In this document: piece by piece, positions 18,156-28,381 of the stretch | Layout: the number at the start of each line of letters is the position of its first letter | Numbering within the stretch: the stretch's first letter is position 1 | From: Thermohalobaculum sp039027855 | GTDB lineage: Bacteria; Pseudomonadota; Alphaproteobacteria; Rhodobacterales; Rhodobacteraceae | DNA: 64,000 nucleotides | Direction: 5' to 3' | NCBI GenBank assembly: GCA_039027855.1 | Contig: JBCCJI010000007.1 | Coordinates: 1 to 64,000 of the forward strand | The notes under the pieces: generated by a model | What the model saw: the letters and a program-made list of their open reading frames with translations, nothing else | Told to the model about the DNA's origin: nothing | Database searches by the model: none | Position numbers and translations under genes: made by a program

Positions 18156-18964
18156 GGATCGTCCCTCCAGCTTGGCGCGCGCTTGGCGAAGAAGGCATCG
18201 ATGCCCTCGCGCGCCTCGGCCGTCTCCCACCGATCGGCCAGCGCCTCGATGGTCATGGCGATGGTCTGCGGGTCAGGGCCGGGCGCCAGGCGGTTGACCA
18301 GACGCTTGGCATCGGCCACCGCCCCGGGTGCTGCGGCAAGATAGGGCGCGATCTGGTCTTCCACCGCCGCATCCAGCGCTTCGGGCGCCACCATGACCGA
18401 GGCGAGCCGAAGCCGCACCGCATCCGCCGGCTCGATCATGCGTCCGGAAAAAAACACCTCGCGAGCTCCCGCTCTCCCCAACCTTTCAACGACATACGGG
18501 GAGATCGTGGCCGGGGTGAGGCCCAAACGGACCTCGGTTAAGGCAAGCTTGGCGTCGGCGGCCACGATCGCGGTATCGGCCACCGCCATCAATCCGATCC
18601 CACCACCATAGGCCGCGCCATGCACCCGGGCGATCAGCGGCTTGGACAGACCATCGAGCGTGCCCAGCATGTGGGCAAGGCGCCTCGCCTCGGCGATGCG
18701 GGTGGCCCGGTCGGCCTCGGCCTGACGGCGCATCCAGGCCAGATCACCACCGGCCGAGAAGCTTTTGCCCGCGCCCTGCAGCACGATCACCCGCACCGCA
18801 GGGTCGGCATCGAGCGTCGCGGCCGCGTCAGCGAGCGCGTCGATCAGCGCCGCGTCCATCGCATTGTGCCGCTTCGGCCGGTTCATGGTCAGGTGCGCCA
18901 CCCCGCGCGCATCCAGCTTAGTGAGCACTGGGGGCGCAGACGCCGGCGTAGGCTCATCGGACAT
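18152..18964 (-). CDS. liuC: Methylglutaconyl-CoA hydratase (enoyl-CoA hydratase family)
   Basis: The 270-residue crotonase-fold protein has NRPKRHNAMDAALIDAL, the oxyanion segment GKSFSAGGDLAWMRR, and HGAAYGGGIGLMAVADTAIV followed by the catalytic Glu region ALTEVRLGLTPATISPYVV. The ISPYVV ending is typical of LiuC-type 3-methylglutaconyl-CoA hydratases. It would convert 3-methylglutaconyl-CoA to HMG-CoA in leucine breakdown. I prefer the ATG at 18964 (GGGAG seven bases upstream) over 18982. It follows liuE by 48 bases and overlaps the next gene by four. Family certain; substrate assigned from operon context. Confidence 0.88.
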   Translation of the reverse strand: MSDEPTPASAPPVLTKLDARGVAHLTMNRPKRHNAMDAALIDALADAAATLDADPAVRVIVLQGAGKSFSAGGDLAWMRRQAEADRATRIAEARRLAHMLGTLDGLSKPLIARVHGAAYGGGIGLMAVADTAIVAADAKLALTEVRLGLTPATISPYVVERLGRAGAREVFFSGRMIEPADAVRLRLASVMVAPEALDAAVEDQIAPYLAAAPGAVADAKRLVNRLAPGPDPQTIAMTIEALADRWETAEAREGIDAFFAKRAPSWRDDP

Positions 18965-19012
18965 CGGCAGGCTCCCGGTCATCGTCGCGCCGAAGGGCGT
19001 GGAGAAAGGGCA

Positions 19013-19882
19013 TCAGGGGCTCGTGGAGAGCCGGCTCGACAGGGCTCGGGCCTGACGCTCTGCTTGGTCGAGGGCGGCGGGATCGACACCGGTCGACAAG
19101 CCCTGTCCATGCGCCCAGTCGATCAGGCGCCCGGTCGCCAAATTGCCGCTGGCGCCGGGAGCAAAGGGACAGCCGCCAAGCCCGCCCGCGGCACTATCGA
19201 AGACGGTGATCCCGCGCTCCAGCGCCACGGCGACGCTCTCCAGCGCCTTGCCGTTCGTATCGTGGAAATGCCCGGCCAGGCGCGCCGCCGGCAGCACGTC
19301 CAGCACCGCGTCGAGCATCGGTGCGATGGTCTCCGGCGTGCCCTGGCCCGTGGTGTCGCCGAGCGAGATCTCGAAAGCCCCCAAGCTGTCGAGCGCCTCG
19401 GCGATCCGCGCCACGGCAGCGGGGGCAACAGCACCCTCGTAAGGGCAGTGCACGACGGTCGAGATATAGCCGCGAAGCGGAATGCCGGCCGCCTGCGCTT
19501 GCTCGGCCACGGGCCGAAACCGGGCGAGGCTTTCGGCGATGGTCGCGTTGATATTGCGCGCGCTGAAGGTCTCGGATGCGGCGGCGAAGACGGCGATTTC
19601 ATCGACCCCTGCGGCCATCGCGCTCTCAAGCCCGCGGAGATTGGGCACGAGGGCCGAGTACCGGATGCCGGGCGAGCGGGTGATCCCCGACAAGACCGCA
19701 GCGCCATCCGCCATCTGCGGGACAGCGCGGGGCGAGACGAAGGCCGCGGCCTCGATGCGCGCGAGCCCCGTCGCCGACAGCGCATCGATGAGCGCGATCT
19801 TATCGGCCGTCGCGATGGGGTCGGGCTCGTTCTGCAGCCCGTCGCGCGGGCCGACCTCGACGATGGTGATGCGGTCGGTCAC
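19013..19882 (-). CDS. liuE: Hydroxymethylglutaryl-CoA lyase
   Basis: The 289-residue protein begins ITIVEVGPRDGLQNEPDPI, the HMG-CoA lyase signature, continues with IEAAAFVSPRAVPQMADG, and ends with AGGLGGCPFAPGASGNLAT, whose Cys is the catalytic-loop residue. Metal ligands fit Asp in PRDG and His in HFHDTNG. It cleaves HMG-CoA to acetoacetate and acetyl-CoA, the last step of leucine degradation. The start is a GTG overlapping the liuD stop (GTGA), so it is co-translated. Confidence 0.93.
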   Translation of the reverse strand: MTDRITIVEVGPRDGLQNEPDPIATADKIALIDALSATGLARIEAAAFVSPRAVPQMADGAAVLSGITRSPGIRYSALVPNLRGLESAMAAGVDEIAVFAAASETFSARNINATIAESLARFRPVAEQAQAAGIPLRGYISTVVHCPYEGAVAPAAVARIAEALDSLGAFEISLGDTTGQGTPETIAPMLDAVLDVLPAARLAGHFHDTNGKALESVAVALERGITVFDSAAGGLGGCPFAPGASGNLATGRLIDWAHGQGLSTGVDPAALDQAERQARALSSRLSTSP

Positions 19883-21975
19883 GGGCCACCGTCTCCGGCG
19901 GCCGTTTGGGTCGTGTCAGCGCCATCGGGGCGCTCATCGGCGAGGGTGATGATCGGCGCGCCTTCCGCGACGTGGTCGCCGGGTGCCGCATGCACCATCG
20001 CGACGGTGGCATCACGCGGTGCGGTGAGCGCATGCTCCATCTTCATCGCCTCGATCACCGCGAGGGTCGCACCGTCGGCCACGCGGTCACCGGCCGCCAC
20101 CCGCAGTGCCGTCACGCGCCCGGGCAGGGGGGCTTGCAGAACATTCCCGCTTGTTTGCTTTTCCGATGACGGGGTGGGATCGTGCCTCGTGACCGTCACC
20201 CGCCGGCCTGGACTGGCGAGGCTGAGCGGCCCGCCGCCTGCGAGGTCACCATGCAGCATGATGCGGCGCGTTCGCGCATCGCTGGTGACACGGCGCACGG
20301 TCTCGCCTTCCCGCGTCACCGTCAGCGTCACGGTGCGCGTGGGGTGCGCATTTGCCGTTTCGCCTGCCGTTTCGGCGCGGGCGATCAGTTGGCCACGGCG
20401 TGAACCGTCCGGGTCGGGCGCGATCTCGACATCGTAGGCACCGCCCGCCCCCTGGAGTGTCAGGCGCGTTCGTGCGGCCCCCCAGGCGCGCCAGGCGGCA
20501 AGGGGATGGGCGCTGTCCTCGAGCCCAGCGATCCAGGCCGCGATGACAGCCAGTTCCAGGGGTTCGGGCGCGTCCTCATCGCTGAGCTGGCTGCCACCGC
20601 GGTCGATCAGACCGGTGTCGAGGATGCCCGACGCAAATTCGGGATCGTCGAGCAGCCGGGCGAGGAAGCCGAGATTGGTCGTCACGCCTGAGACCTCGCT
20701 GGCCGCGAGCGCCTGTTGCAGGCGGGCGATTGCTGCACGTCGGTCAGGGCCGTGGGCGATGATCTTGGCCAGCATCGGGTCGTAATCAGCACCGACCGTA
20801 TCGCCCTGCACGACGCCTGTGTCGACGCGCACCCCGTCGGGCAGTGTCGCCCCACCGGCGAGGCAGAGCCGGTCAAGGCGCCCGGTTTGAGGGAGGAAAC
20901 CGCGCGCCGGATCCTCGGCGTAAAGCCGCGCCTCGATGGCATGACCGCTGAGCGTGACTGCCTCCTGCGCCGGCAGATGCGCCCCCATCGCGAGGTCAAG
21001 CTGTAGCGCCACGAGGTCGAGGCCGGTCACCGCCTCGGTCACCGGATGCTCAACCTGAAGCCGCGTGTTCATCTCCATGAAATAAAAGCCTGCCACCGGG
21101 GTGGTGTCGTCTGCCGCACGGGCCGCCAGTGCGGCACCGTCGATGATAAATTCCACCGTGCCCGCGCCGACATAGCCGCATGCCCGCGCCGCGGCCGTGG
21201 CGGCGGCGCCCATGGCCGCGCGAAAGGCCGGGGTCATGCCGGGCGCTGGCGCTTCCTCGATGACCTTCTGATGGCGCCGCTGGGCCGAGCAGTCGCGCTC
21301 ATAGAGGTGGATGGCCTCACCGTGCCGGTCTGCCATCACCTGCATTTCGATGTGGCGCGGATTGTCGATCCATTTCTCGACCAGCACGTGGGCATCGCCA
21401 AAGGACGCCTCGGCCTCGGATCGGGCCCGCGCGAGCGCCTCGGCGAAACCGGCGGGATCGGCCACACGGCGCATGCCCTTGCCGCCGCCACCCGCACGCG
21501 CCTTGATCAGCACCGGATAGCCGATGCGCACGGCCTCGCCCGCCAGATGCGCGGGGTCCTGATCGGCGCCATGATAGCCGGGCACGACGGGCACGCCGGC
21601 GGCCTCCATCAGCACCTTGGCCCGATCCTTGGCGCCCATGGCGCGGATCGCGTCCGGCGGCGGGCCGACCCAGGTAAGCCCCTCCGCGATCACCGCCTCG
21701 GCAAAATCGGCATTCTCGGCGAGGAAGCCATAGCCGGGATGCACTGCATCGGCGCGGGTTGCGCGCGCGGCCTCGATCAGCCGGTCGATGCGCAGATAGC
21801 TTTCGGCCGACGGCGCGGGGCCCAGGCGATAGGCGGCCTCGGCCATCCGCACATGCAGCGCATCGGCATCGGCGTCCGAATAAACCGCGATGGGCGCAAC
21901 GGCCCGCGCGCGGGCAGTGCGGGCGATGCGACAGGCGATCTCGCCGCGATTGGCGATGAGCAGGCGGGTGATCAT
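19879..21975 (-). CDS. liuD: Methylcrotonoyl-CoA carboxylase, biotin-carrying alpha subunit
   Basis: The 698-residue protein joins a biotin carboxylase (ITRLLIANRGEIACRIART, ATP-grasp loop RAGGGGKGMRRV, and EMNTRLQVEHPVTE) to a middle domain and a C-terminal biotinyl domain whose lysine is in VIEAMKMEHAL. It carboxylates biotin and, with LiuB, converts 3-methylcrotonyl-CoA to 3-methylglutaconyl-CoA. The ATG at 21975 overlaps the stop of a small upstream gene (ATGA) and gives the canonical N-terminus. An ORF extension to 22035 is not needed. Confidence 0.94.
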   Translation of the reverse strand: MITRLLIANRGEIACRIARTARARAVAPIAVYSDADADALHVRMAEAAYRLGPAPSAESYLRIDRLIEAARATRADAVHPGYGFLAENADFAEAVIAEGLTWVGPPPDAIRAMGAKDRAKVLMEAAGVPVVPGYHGADQDPAHLAGEAVRIGYPVLIKARAGGGGKGMRRVADPAGFAEALARARSEAEASFGDAHVLVEKWIDNPRHIEMQVMADRHGEAIHLYERDCSAQRRHQKVIEEAPAPGMTPAFRAAMGAAATAAARACGYVGAGTVEFIIDGAALAARAADDTTPVAGFYFMEMNTRLQVEHPVTEAVTGLDLVALQLDLAMGAHLPAQEAVTLSGHAIEARLYAEDPARGFLPQTGRLDRLCLAGGATLPDGVRVDTGVVQGDTVGADYDPMLAKIIAHGPDRRAAIARLQQALAASEVSGVTTNLGFLARLLDDPEFASGILDTGLIDRGGSQLSDEDAPEPLELAVIAAWIAGLEDSAHPLAAWRAWGAARTRLTLQGAGGAYDVEIAPDPDGSRRGQLIARAETAGETANAHPTRTVTLTVTREGETVRRVTSDARTRRIMLHGDLAGGGPLSLASPGRRVTVTRHDPTPSSEKQTSGNVLQAPLPGRVTALRVAAGDRVADGATLAVIEAMKMEHALTAPRDATVAMVHAAPGDHVAEGAPIITLADERPDGADTTQTAAGDGGP

Positions 21976-22286
21976 GGTGTGGATTTCTTCCGACCGTGAC
22001 GCGCCAGGCGCCGCGCTCGCTGCGTCTCGATGCAAGTGCCTAGCTTAGTATCCGGGCTCTTTCGCCATCGCGATTTCAGCTGCTTACCAAGCTTGTCCTC
22101 AGACGTGTCGACATCCGCGCCGGGGCTCATCTTGCCGGCACGTCTGACCTGCTTGGCGGCGATCCTTTTATTGCGGGGGATCGAGCGGCGCGCGCCCTTG
22201 TCGCTCGCGCCAAAGGCGTTGCGACGGTCCCGCGCAAGAGAAAAAGCCTTCTTCTCGCATGGCGATCTGCGTTTCTTCCGCGTCAT
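21972..22286 (-). CDS. Small highly basic protein coupled to liuD
   Basis: The 104-residue product is rich in Lys and Arg (starts MTRKKRRSPCEKKAFSLARD; later RSIPRNKRIAAKQVRRAGK) with one early Cys. It has no signal peptide or membrane segment. Its TGA overlaps the liuD ATG (ATGA), strong support that it is translated. A reading on the opposite strand exists but has no such linkage. I do not recognise the family; charge suggests nucleic acid or ribosome contact, or a structural/assembly role for the carboxylase, none demonstrated. It sits between liuB and liuD. Confidence 0.65.
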   Translation of the reverse strand: MTRKKRRSPCEKKAFSLARDRRNAFGASDKGARRSIPRNKRIAAKQVRRAGKMSPGADVDTSEDKLGKQLKSRWRKSPDTKLGTCIETQRARRLARHGRKKSTP

Positions 22287-22459
22287 AGGAGCCGCATGAA
22301 CCGGCGACCGTTCCGGGCAGCCACCTCAGTGCTGTGGAGGCTGATCGTTATGTCTGCGCCTGTCTGCATAACCAAAGTAGCCCTAGGCCGATACGCCGCG
22401 GCGGGGAAGAGGGCAGTGGCGGCGATCGTGCTGGTGGCTGTTCACGCCGCTCCGGCCGC

Positions 22460-24058
<1,599 letters not shown>

Positions 24059-24353
24059 GGGGCCTCCGACAGGAGTGTAAACAATCGCAGAGGTCGCGGT
24101 CGCGCGCCAGTCGGCTTGTTCCGTTGAGACACAGGGTGGCGATCCAGCGTGGCAGGTGCTACCCGCCGCGCCGCTGCTGGAGCGACACGATGTTCTTGGC
24201 TCGCCATAACACCTGCGCCTTTCGTCCCCCGCTGACGGCCTGATGCCGTGAGCGGGCGGCCGGTGCTGCCCATTTCCTGACACTGGACCAGCGGGCCTCT
24301 TTCGGCTGCTCGGGTCCTTTGGGGCGCGCGCTGCTTGGCGCGGGGGGCCAATC
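24059..24353. other. Intergenic region with no supported gene
   Basis: Between the liuB start and the rightward broken gene I see no credible ORF, RNA or terminator. It presumably holds divergent promoters for liuB and for the small rightward gene, but no clear -35/-10 pair could be picked. Confidence 0.4.
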
Positions 24354-24821
24354 ATGTTCATTCGATTTGTCTGCCCGGTGCCGCATCCCACGGTGCCCGG
24401 GGCCGAGGCCGGTATGTGGTGGGCGCAGCTGAAGTTACTCGATGATGCTCAGTATAAGGCGTTCCTGAGGTGCAAGACCCTCCGGATGATCCGTCGTCAC
24501 GACCGGTTTCTCGAAACCGTCATGGAGGCGACGCCGTGGAAGCATCTGTGTCAGCCCAAGTTCGCGTTGGTGCCGCGCGCTGACTAAGGACTGTTTTGGT
24601 TCCGCGCGAATGCGCGCATGTCGGGTCGTGGGCCGGGTTCGCTGATCGAGACCGCGGAAACGCTGGCTCGCGGGTTAAGGCGGATGGGGGTGCCGATCCG
24701 GCGCCTGCACCGCCGCGATCCCGGCGAGGTCATCTGGGAGGATGACGGTCAGGTGCTCGCGATCCCGAGCGGTTCTGCGCCTCGAGCCTTCGCGCTTCGC
24801 AAGTTCGAAAGACGAGTTTGA
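24354..24821 (+). pseudogene. Small conserved-type protein interrupted by one in-frame TAA stop
   Basis: The first part (24354-24587, 77 residues, MFIRFVCPVPHP onward) ends RAD then TAA. Reading straight on in the same frame gives GLFWFRANAR and then the second part (from 24618: SLIETAETLARGLRRMG, RRDPGEVIWEDDGQVLAIPS) to a normal stop at 24819-24821. Without the TAA this is a single 155-residue protein with a W-F-R central motif and an RDPGEVIWEDD-Q-V end, a layout I recall from small hypothetical proteins of proteobacteria. Codon use is coding-like on both sides and GGGGGG precedes the ATG. It may be a nonsense mutation, a sequencing error, or two separate short peptides. It runs opposite to the surrounding liu genes. 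Confidence 0.6.
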
Positions 24822-24825
24822 GGCG

Positions 24826-24844
24826 CGGCATTCCGTTAATGCCG
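24826..24844 (+). terminator. Hairpin just after the interrupted gene
   Basis: CGGCATT (24826-24832) pairs with AATGCCG (24838-24844) around CCGTT, starting four bases after the TGA of the rightward gene. There is no T-run, so termination is only suggested by position. Confidence 0.35.
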
Positions 24845-24925
24845 TCTGCCTGCGGCGGGCGGTGTCTCATATCGCACAGCGCGCCGGCGACCGCCGGCCA
24901 CGCTGAAGCACTTGCTGTCTCTGCC

Positions 24926-25429
24926 TCAGATCCCCTCTTCCTCGGGCAAGTTCAGGCGCTCCAGCAGGGCGGCGGGGTCGCGCATCATCTGTGCGAGCGC
25001 CAGGTTGGCGGCGATGCGGCAGGTATAGCGTGGCACCTTGCGCAGATGCGGCGTGTCGAGCTTCGGCTCCTCGCGACAGGCGCTGCGGCGCCTGCGGTCG
25101 AAGGCTGTGAACATCGCGCGTAGCGCATCGGCCTCGCTGATCGGGCGATCGGAAACCGCGCCCTCCAGCCGCCGCCGGGCGACGCGGCGCCAGCGGTTGG
25201 CAAGGGTCTCGAGACAGCGCGCCCAGAGATCCTGCGTGTCGGCATGCTGCCAGCGGTCGCAGGGCGCCAGCAGCACCTCTTGGCACGCGGCGGCGCTGTT
25301 GGCGTCGATGCAGTCCTCCACCTTACCCGCGCTGAAGCCGCGCAGGGACGAGGCATAGGCCGGGTCCGACACGGTGCCGAGGCCGGCAATCAGGGCGAGC
25401 GCGAGAACCGTCCGGCGAGGCGAGATCAT
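24926..25429 (-). CDS. Small secreted Cys-containing protein
   Basis: From ATG 25429 this is 167 residues with a signal peptide MISPRRTVLALALIAGLG, cleavage probably after AYA-S. The mature part has regularly placed Cys (VEDCIDAN, AACQEVLLAPCDRW, ARCLETL, SACREEP, RYTCRIA), suggesting disulfide bonds in the periplasm. An alternative GTG start at 25459 overlaps the previous gene's stop (GTGA), so the two may be coupled with an eleven-residue longer leader. No family recognised. It shares style, though not clear sequence, with the gene just upstream. Confidence 0.65.
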   Translation of the reverse strand: MISPRRTVLALALIAGLGTVSDPAYASSLRGFSAGKVEDCIDANSAAACQEVLLAPCDRWQHADTQDLWARCLETLANRWRRVARRRLEGAVSDRPISEADALRAMFTAFDRRRRSACREEPKLDTPHLRKVPRYTCRIAANLALAQMMRDPAALLERLNLPEEEGI

Positions 25430-25455
25430 GCCGAGAAATCGGTCCGCGCTCGCGT

Positions 25456-25929
25456 TCACTTGAAACCGCGAGCGACCGATTTGGTCTCGACCATCTGGCG
25501 GATCGTGGCGCGGAGTTCGCAGCGCGCGACCTCGAACTGAGCGAAGCCTTCGCCGTAGCGCTCGGTCGAAAGCTCGATCTGCTCGGCGTCGCGGCAGAGG
25601 TCGTTGATGCCCGACTGCCAAGCCTGCAGGTCGGCGGCAGCCCGCAGGCTGTCACCGGTCGCAATTGCCGCCTCGCGCAGGAGCGCATTCTGCCAGACCG
25701 TGACTTTCGACTGCAGGCACGCCACCGGCGCCAGCGTGCCCTCACCGCGCAGCACCTCGCAGGCATTAACCTCGTCGCGGAAGGTCGAACAGCCGCGGAG
25801 CTCGCGCGCGCTCGACGCCTCCTCGGCGCAGGACAGGAAGATGTCCGGGGCGGCCGTAGCCTCGTCAGTGGGCAACGAGAACATCAGCCCAGCAAGCAGA
25901 GCGGCTGGCACACAACGCATGAGGGTCAC
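25456..25929 (-). CDS. Small secreted Cys-containing protein following ivd
   Basis: The 157-residue protein has a signal peptide (MRCVPAALLAGLMFSLP, cleavage near ATAAPD). The mature part carries Cys at LSCAEEA, RGCSTFRD, NACEVLRG, VACLQSK, DLCRDAE and ARCELRA, in a helical pattern reminiscent of LprI/DUF1311-type periplasmic proteins; that resemblance is loose. Its start is a GTG overlapping the ivd stop (GTGA), or the ATG three codons later. Coupling to ivd means it is made with the leucine pathway. Confidence 0.65.
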   Translation of the reverse strand: MTLMRCVPAALLAGLMFSLPTDEATAAPDIFLSCAEEASSARELRGCSTFRDEVNACEVLRGEGTLAPVACLQSKVTVWQNALLREAAIATGDSLRAAADLQAWQSGINDLCRDAEQIELSTERYGEGFAQFEVARCELRATIRQMVETKSVARGFK

Positions 25930-27089
25930 CCCGTTTCACTGAAGAGTTCGCGTCCGATGAGCATGCGGCGGATCTCCTGCGTGCCCGCGCCAATCTCGTA
26001 GAGCTTGGCGTCGCGCAGCAGGCGCCCGGTCGGGTAGTCGTTGATGTAGCCATTGCCGCCCAGTGCCTGGATCGCCTCCAGCGCGACCTTCACGGCGCGT
26101 TCGGAGGCGTAGAGCAGACAGCCGGCCGCGTCCTGGCGGGTGGTGCGTCCGTCATCGCAGGCGCGGGCCACGGCGTAGACATAGGCCCGGCAGGCGTTCA
26201 TCTCGGTGTACATGTCGGCGATCTTGCCCTGCATCAGCTGGAAGGTGCCGATGGGTTGGCCGAACTGCTTGCGTTCGTGGATGTAGGGCATGACCACGTC
26301 CATCGCGGCCGCCATGATCCCGACCGGCCCGCCCGACAGCACCACGCGCTCGTAATCGAGACCCGACATCAGCACGTTCACGCCGCGACCTTCCTCGCCC
26401 AGCACGTTGTCGTAGGGGACTTCGCACTCCTCGAAGATCAGCTCGGCCGTGTTCGAGCCCCGCATGCCAAGCTTGTCGAGCTTCTTGCCGGTCGTGAAAC
26501 CGGCCATGGTCTTCTCGATGATGAAGGCGGTGATGCCCCGCGGCCCCGCGTCGGGATCGGTCTTGGCATAGACCACCAGCGTATCGGCGTCGGGGCCGTT
26601 GGTGATCCAGAACTTGTTGCCGTTCAGCACGTAGCGGTCGTTGCGCTTGTCGGCGCGGAGCGTCATCGACACCACGTCCGACCCGGCGCCGGGCTCCGAC
26701 ATCGCCAGCGCGCCCACATGCGCGCCGGAGATCAGACCGGGCAGGTATCTCTCGCGCTGTGCCGGCGTGCCGTTCAGCTTGATCTGGTTCACGCAGAGGT
26801 TCGAATGCGCGCCATAGGAGAGACCGACCGAGGCCGAGGCGCGCGTGATCTCTTCCACAGCGACGGTATGGGCGAGATAGCCCATGCCTGCGCCGCCGTG
26901 ATCCTCATCGACCGTGATGCCGAGCAGGCCGAGCGCGCCCATCTCGCGCCAGAGGTCATCGGGGAAGGCGTTGTCGCGGTCGATCTCGCCTGCGATCGGG
27001 GCGATGCGATCCTGGGCAAAGCGGTGCACCGTGTCACGGAGCGCGTCGATGTCTTCGCCGAGGCCGAAATCCATGGTTGCGTCGAACAT
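25926..27089 (-). CDS. liuA: Isovaleryl-CoA dehydrogenase
   Basis: A 387-residue acyl-CoA dehydrogenase with the usual three domains: AMSEPGAGSDVVSMTLRAD and FWITNGPDADTLVVYAKTD for FAD/substrate binding, and LDYERVVLSGGPVGIMAAAM, which holds the Glu used as catalytic base in isovaleryl-CoA dehydrogenases. It ends with the typical RLLRDAKLYEIGAGTQEIRR. It oxidises isovaleryl-CoA to 3-methylcrotonyl-CoA, passing electrons to ETF. GGAG lies seven bases before the ATG. It is the first gene of the leftward liu cluster. Often named ivd. Confidence 0.94.
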   Translation of the reverse strand: MFDATMDFGLGEDIDALRDTVHRFAQDRIAPIAGEIDRDNAFPDDLWREMGALGLLGITVDEDHGGAGMGYLAHTVAVEEITRASASVGLSYGAHSNLCVNQIKLNGTPAQRERYLPGLISGAHVGALAMSEPGAGSDVVSMTLRADKRNDRYVLNGNKFWITNGPDADTLVVYAKTDPDAGPRGITAFIIEKTMAGFTTGKKLDKLGMRGSNTAELIFEECEVPYDNVLGEEGRGVNVLMSGLDYERVVLSGGPVGIMAAAMDVVMPYIHERKQFGQPIGTFQLMQGKIADMYTEMNACRAYVYAVARACDDGRTTRQDAAGCLLYASERAVKVALEAIQALGGNGYINDYPTGRLLRDAKLYEIGAGTQEIRRMLIGRELFSETG

Positions 27090-27322
27090 GCGTCGTCTCC
27101 GTCAAGCCCGGCCGCTAAACCGGCCGCTGGAAACAGATAGCCCGATCACGCCGCAAGATATGTCGCAACGCTTCAGAAATGCGGTCACCGCCTTGGCAAG
27201 CAATTCCATGACGATAGCGTCTCCCGCTCCACGCCTCACCGGCACGAACAGCAAGAAATCGTGGCGGCATTAAGCAGCCTGCCCTTAGCGTGATGCCAAG
27301 TCTGTGAGAAGGCCAACGCGCG

Positions 27323-27344
27323 GCGCCTTTTAGCTCAAAGGCGC
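27323..27344. terminator. Perfect 8-bp hairpin downstream of the first VPLPA gene
   Basis: GCGCCTTT (27323-27330) and AAAGGCGC (27337-27344) form a perfect stem with a six-base loop. It lies 20 bases beyond the stop of the leftward VPLPA-tailed gene. No long T-run follows in either direction, so it is a probable but not certain terminator. Confidence 0.5.
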
Positions 27345-27363
27345 ATCGGGCCGCTGGCGAGGC

Positions 27364-28194
27364 CTATGCCGATGAGCCGGCGCGGCGCCGGCGCGACAAC
27401 AGGGCCATCGCCCCAAGACCCGCGAGCAGCATCCAGCCCGCAGGCGGCAGTGGCACGGCGTTTGCGCTCTGGCGCACGAACGGTGCCAGGAACTCGTTGG
27501 TGTTCGAGAACGTGCCGGCCCCCAGCACATCCGAACCAAACCGCAGTTCGATCACGTAGTCCGTCACCGCACTCGTGAAGTTGAGCACGCCGAGATCGAC
27601 GATGAGCGACTGTGTTCCGCCGGCGGTACCCGACAGCGCAGGCGAGGATGTGACATCGTAGAAGAGATCATCCCCGATCAGGCTTTCCGGCGTTCCAGGG
27701 ACGAGGCTGTCCCCGTTGTCATCAAACGCGTTGAAACCCTCTTCGAAGCCAGAGCCATCCGCGGTACCCTGCAGGTCCAAATCTTCGAAGTAGATTTCCA
27801 GCTGGTATTGAAACAGCGGCTGGATATCGCGGAAGGCGATGAACATTGACAGCGAGGCGTTCCTGACGCCATTTCCGTCGTCTGACACCTGACCGAAGTC
27901 GCCGCCCGCACTCACGCCGTAGACGCCGTCGGTGTTGGTCAGCGGGATGAAATATTCGATCGCTTCGTCGGTGAAGGCGGCAAAGTCAGGATCGTTGTCG
28001 AGGAAGGTATCCAGCGGCGCGCCATCGGTGGGCGATATCGACTGATAGGCGTCGCCAATCACCGTTGCCCCGCCGATATTGGTTACCGCTTCGCCGCGTA
28101 TCAGCAGCGCGCTGGCTGGCGTTGCCGCCAGTACCGTCACCGAAATCGCCGCTGCAAAAGCCGCTGAGACCCGACCAATCGCCATGACGCCCAC
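27364..28194 (-). CDS. Secreted protein with VPLPA-type C-terminal sorting signal (paralog A)
   Basis: The 276-residue protein has an N-terminal signal peptide (VSAAFAAAISVTVLAATPASA) and a C-terminal AVPLPPAGWMLLAGLGAMAL helix followed by SRRRRAG. This is the VPLPA-CTERM arrangement common in Rhodobacteraceae, thought to be handled by an exosortase-like system. The core is Asp/Gly/Phe-rich and beta-like (AIEYFIPLTNTDG, YQLEIYFEDLDLQGTADG, SPALSGTAGG), with Asp-rich runs that may bind calcium. No sorting enzyme is encoded in this window. It is paralogous to the next upstream gene. Confidence 0.85.
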   Translation of the reverse strand: MGVMAIGRVSAAFAAAISVTVLAATPASALLIRGEAVTNIGGATVIGDAYQSISPTDGAPLDTFLDNDPDFAAFTDEAIEYFIPLTNTDGVYGVSAGGDFGQVSDDGNGVRNASLSMFIAFRDIQPLFQYQLEIYFEDLDLQGTADGSGFEEGFNAFDDNGDSLVPGTPESLIGDDLFYDVTSSPALSGTAGGTQSLIVDLGVLNFTSAVTDYVIELRFGSDVLGAGTFSNTNEFLAPFVRQSANAVPLPPAGWMLLAGLGAMALLSRRRRAGSSA

Positions 28195-28381
28195 CCTGAG
28201 CCATGTCTTCCCCGCACAGCGTATGGCATGCGGTCGGTGGTCGTTAAACGCCTATTCAGTCTTCAGCCGCTGTTTGGCCTAAGTTTGCCACCAATGCGGT
28301 TTTGGGCACGACGGGGCTCAACTATGACGCGCAAAACTGTGTCTGTTTGACCGCGATGCCTTGTCGCCATCTCCGCTGGAG

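Noticed and set aside
24585..24587. Possible recoding (selenocysteine or pyrrolysine) at the in-frame stop
   Set aside because: The stop is TAA, whereas selenocysteine uses TGA and pyrrolysine TAG. No SECIS-type element is apparent. A mutation or sequence error is simpler.
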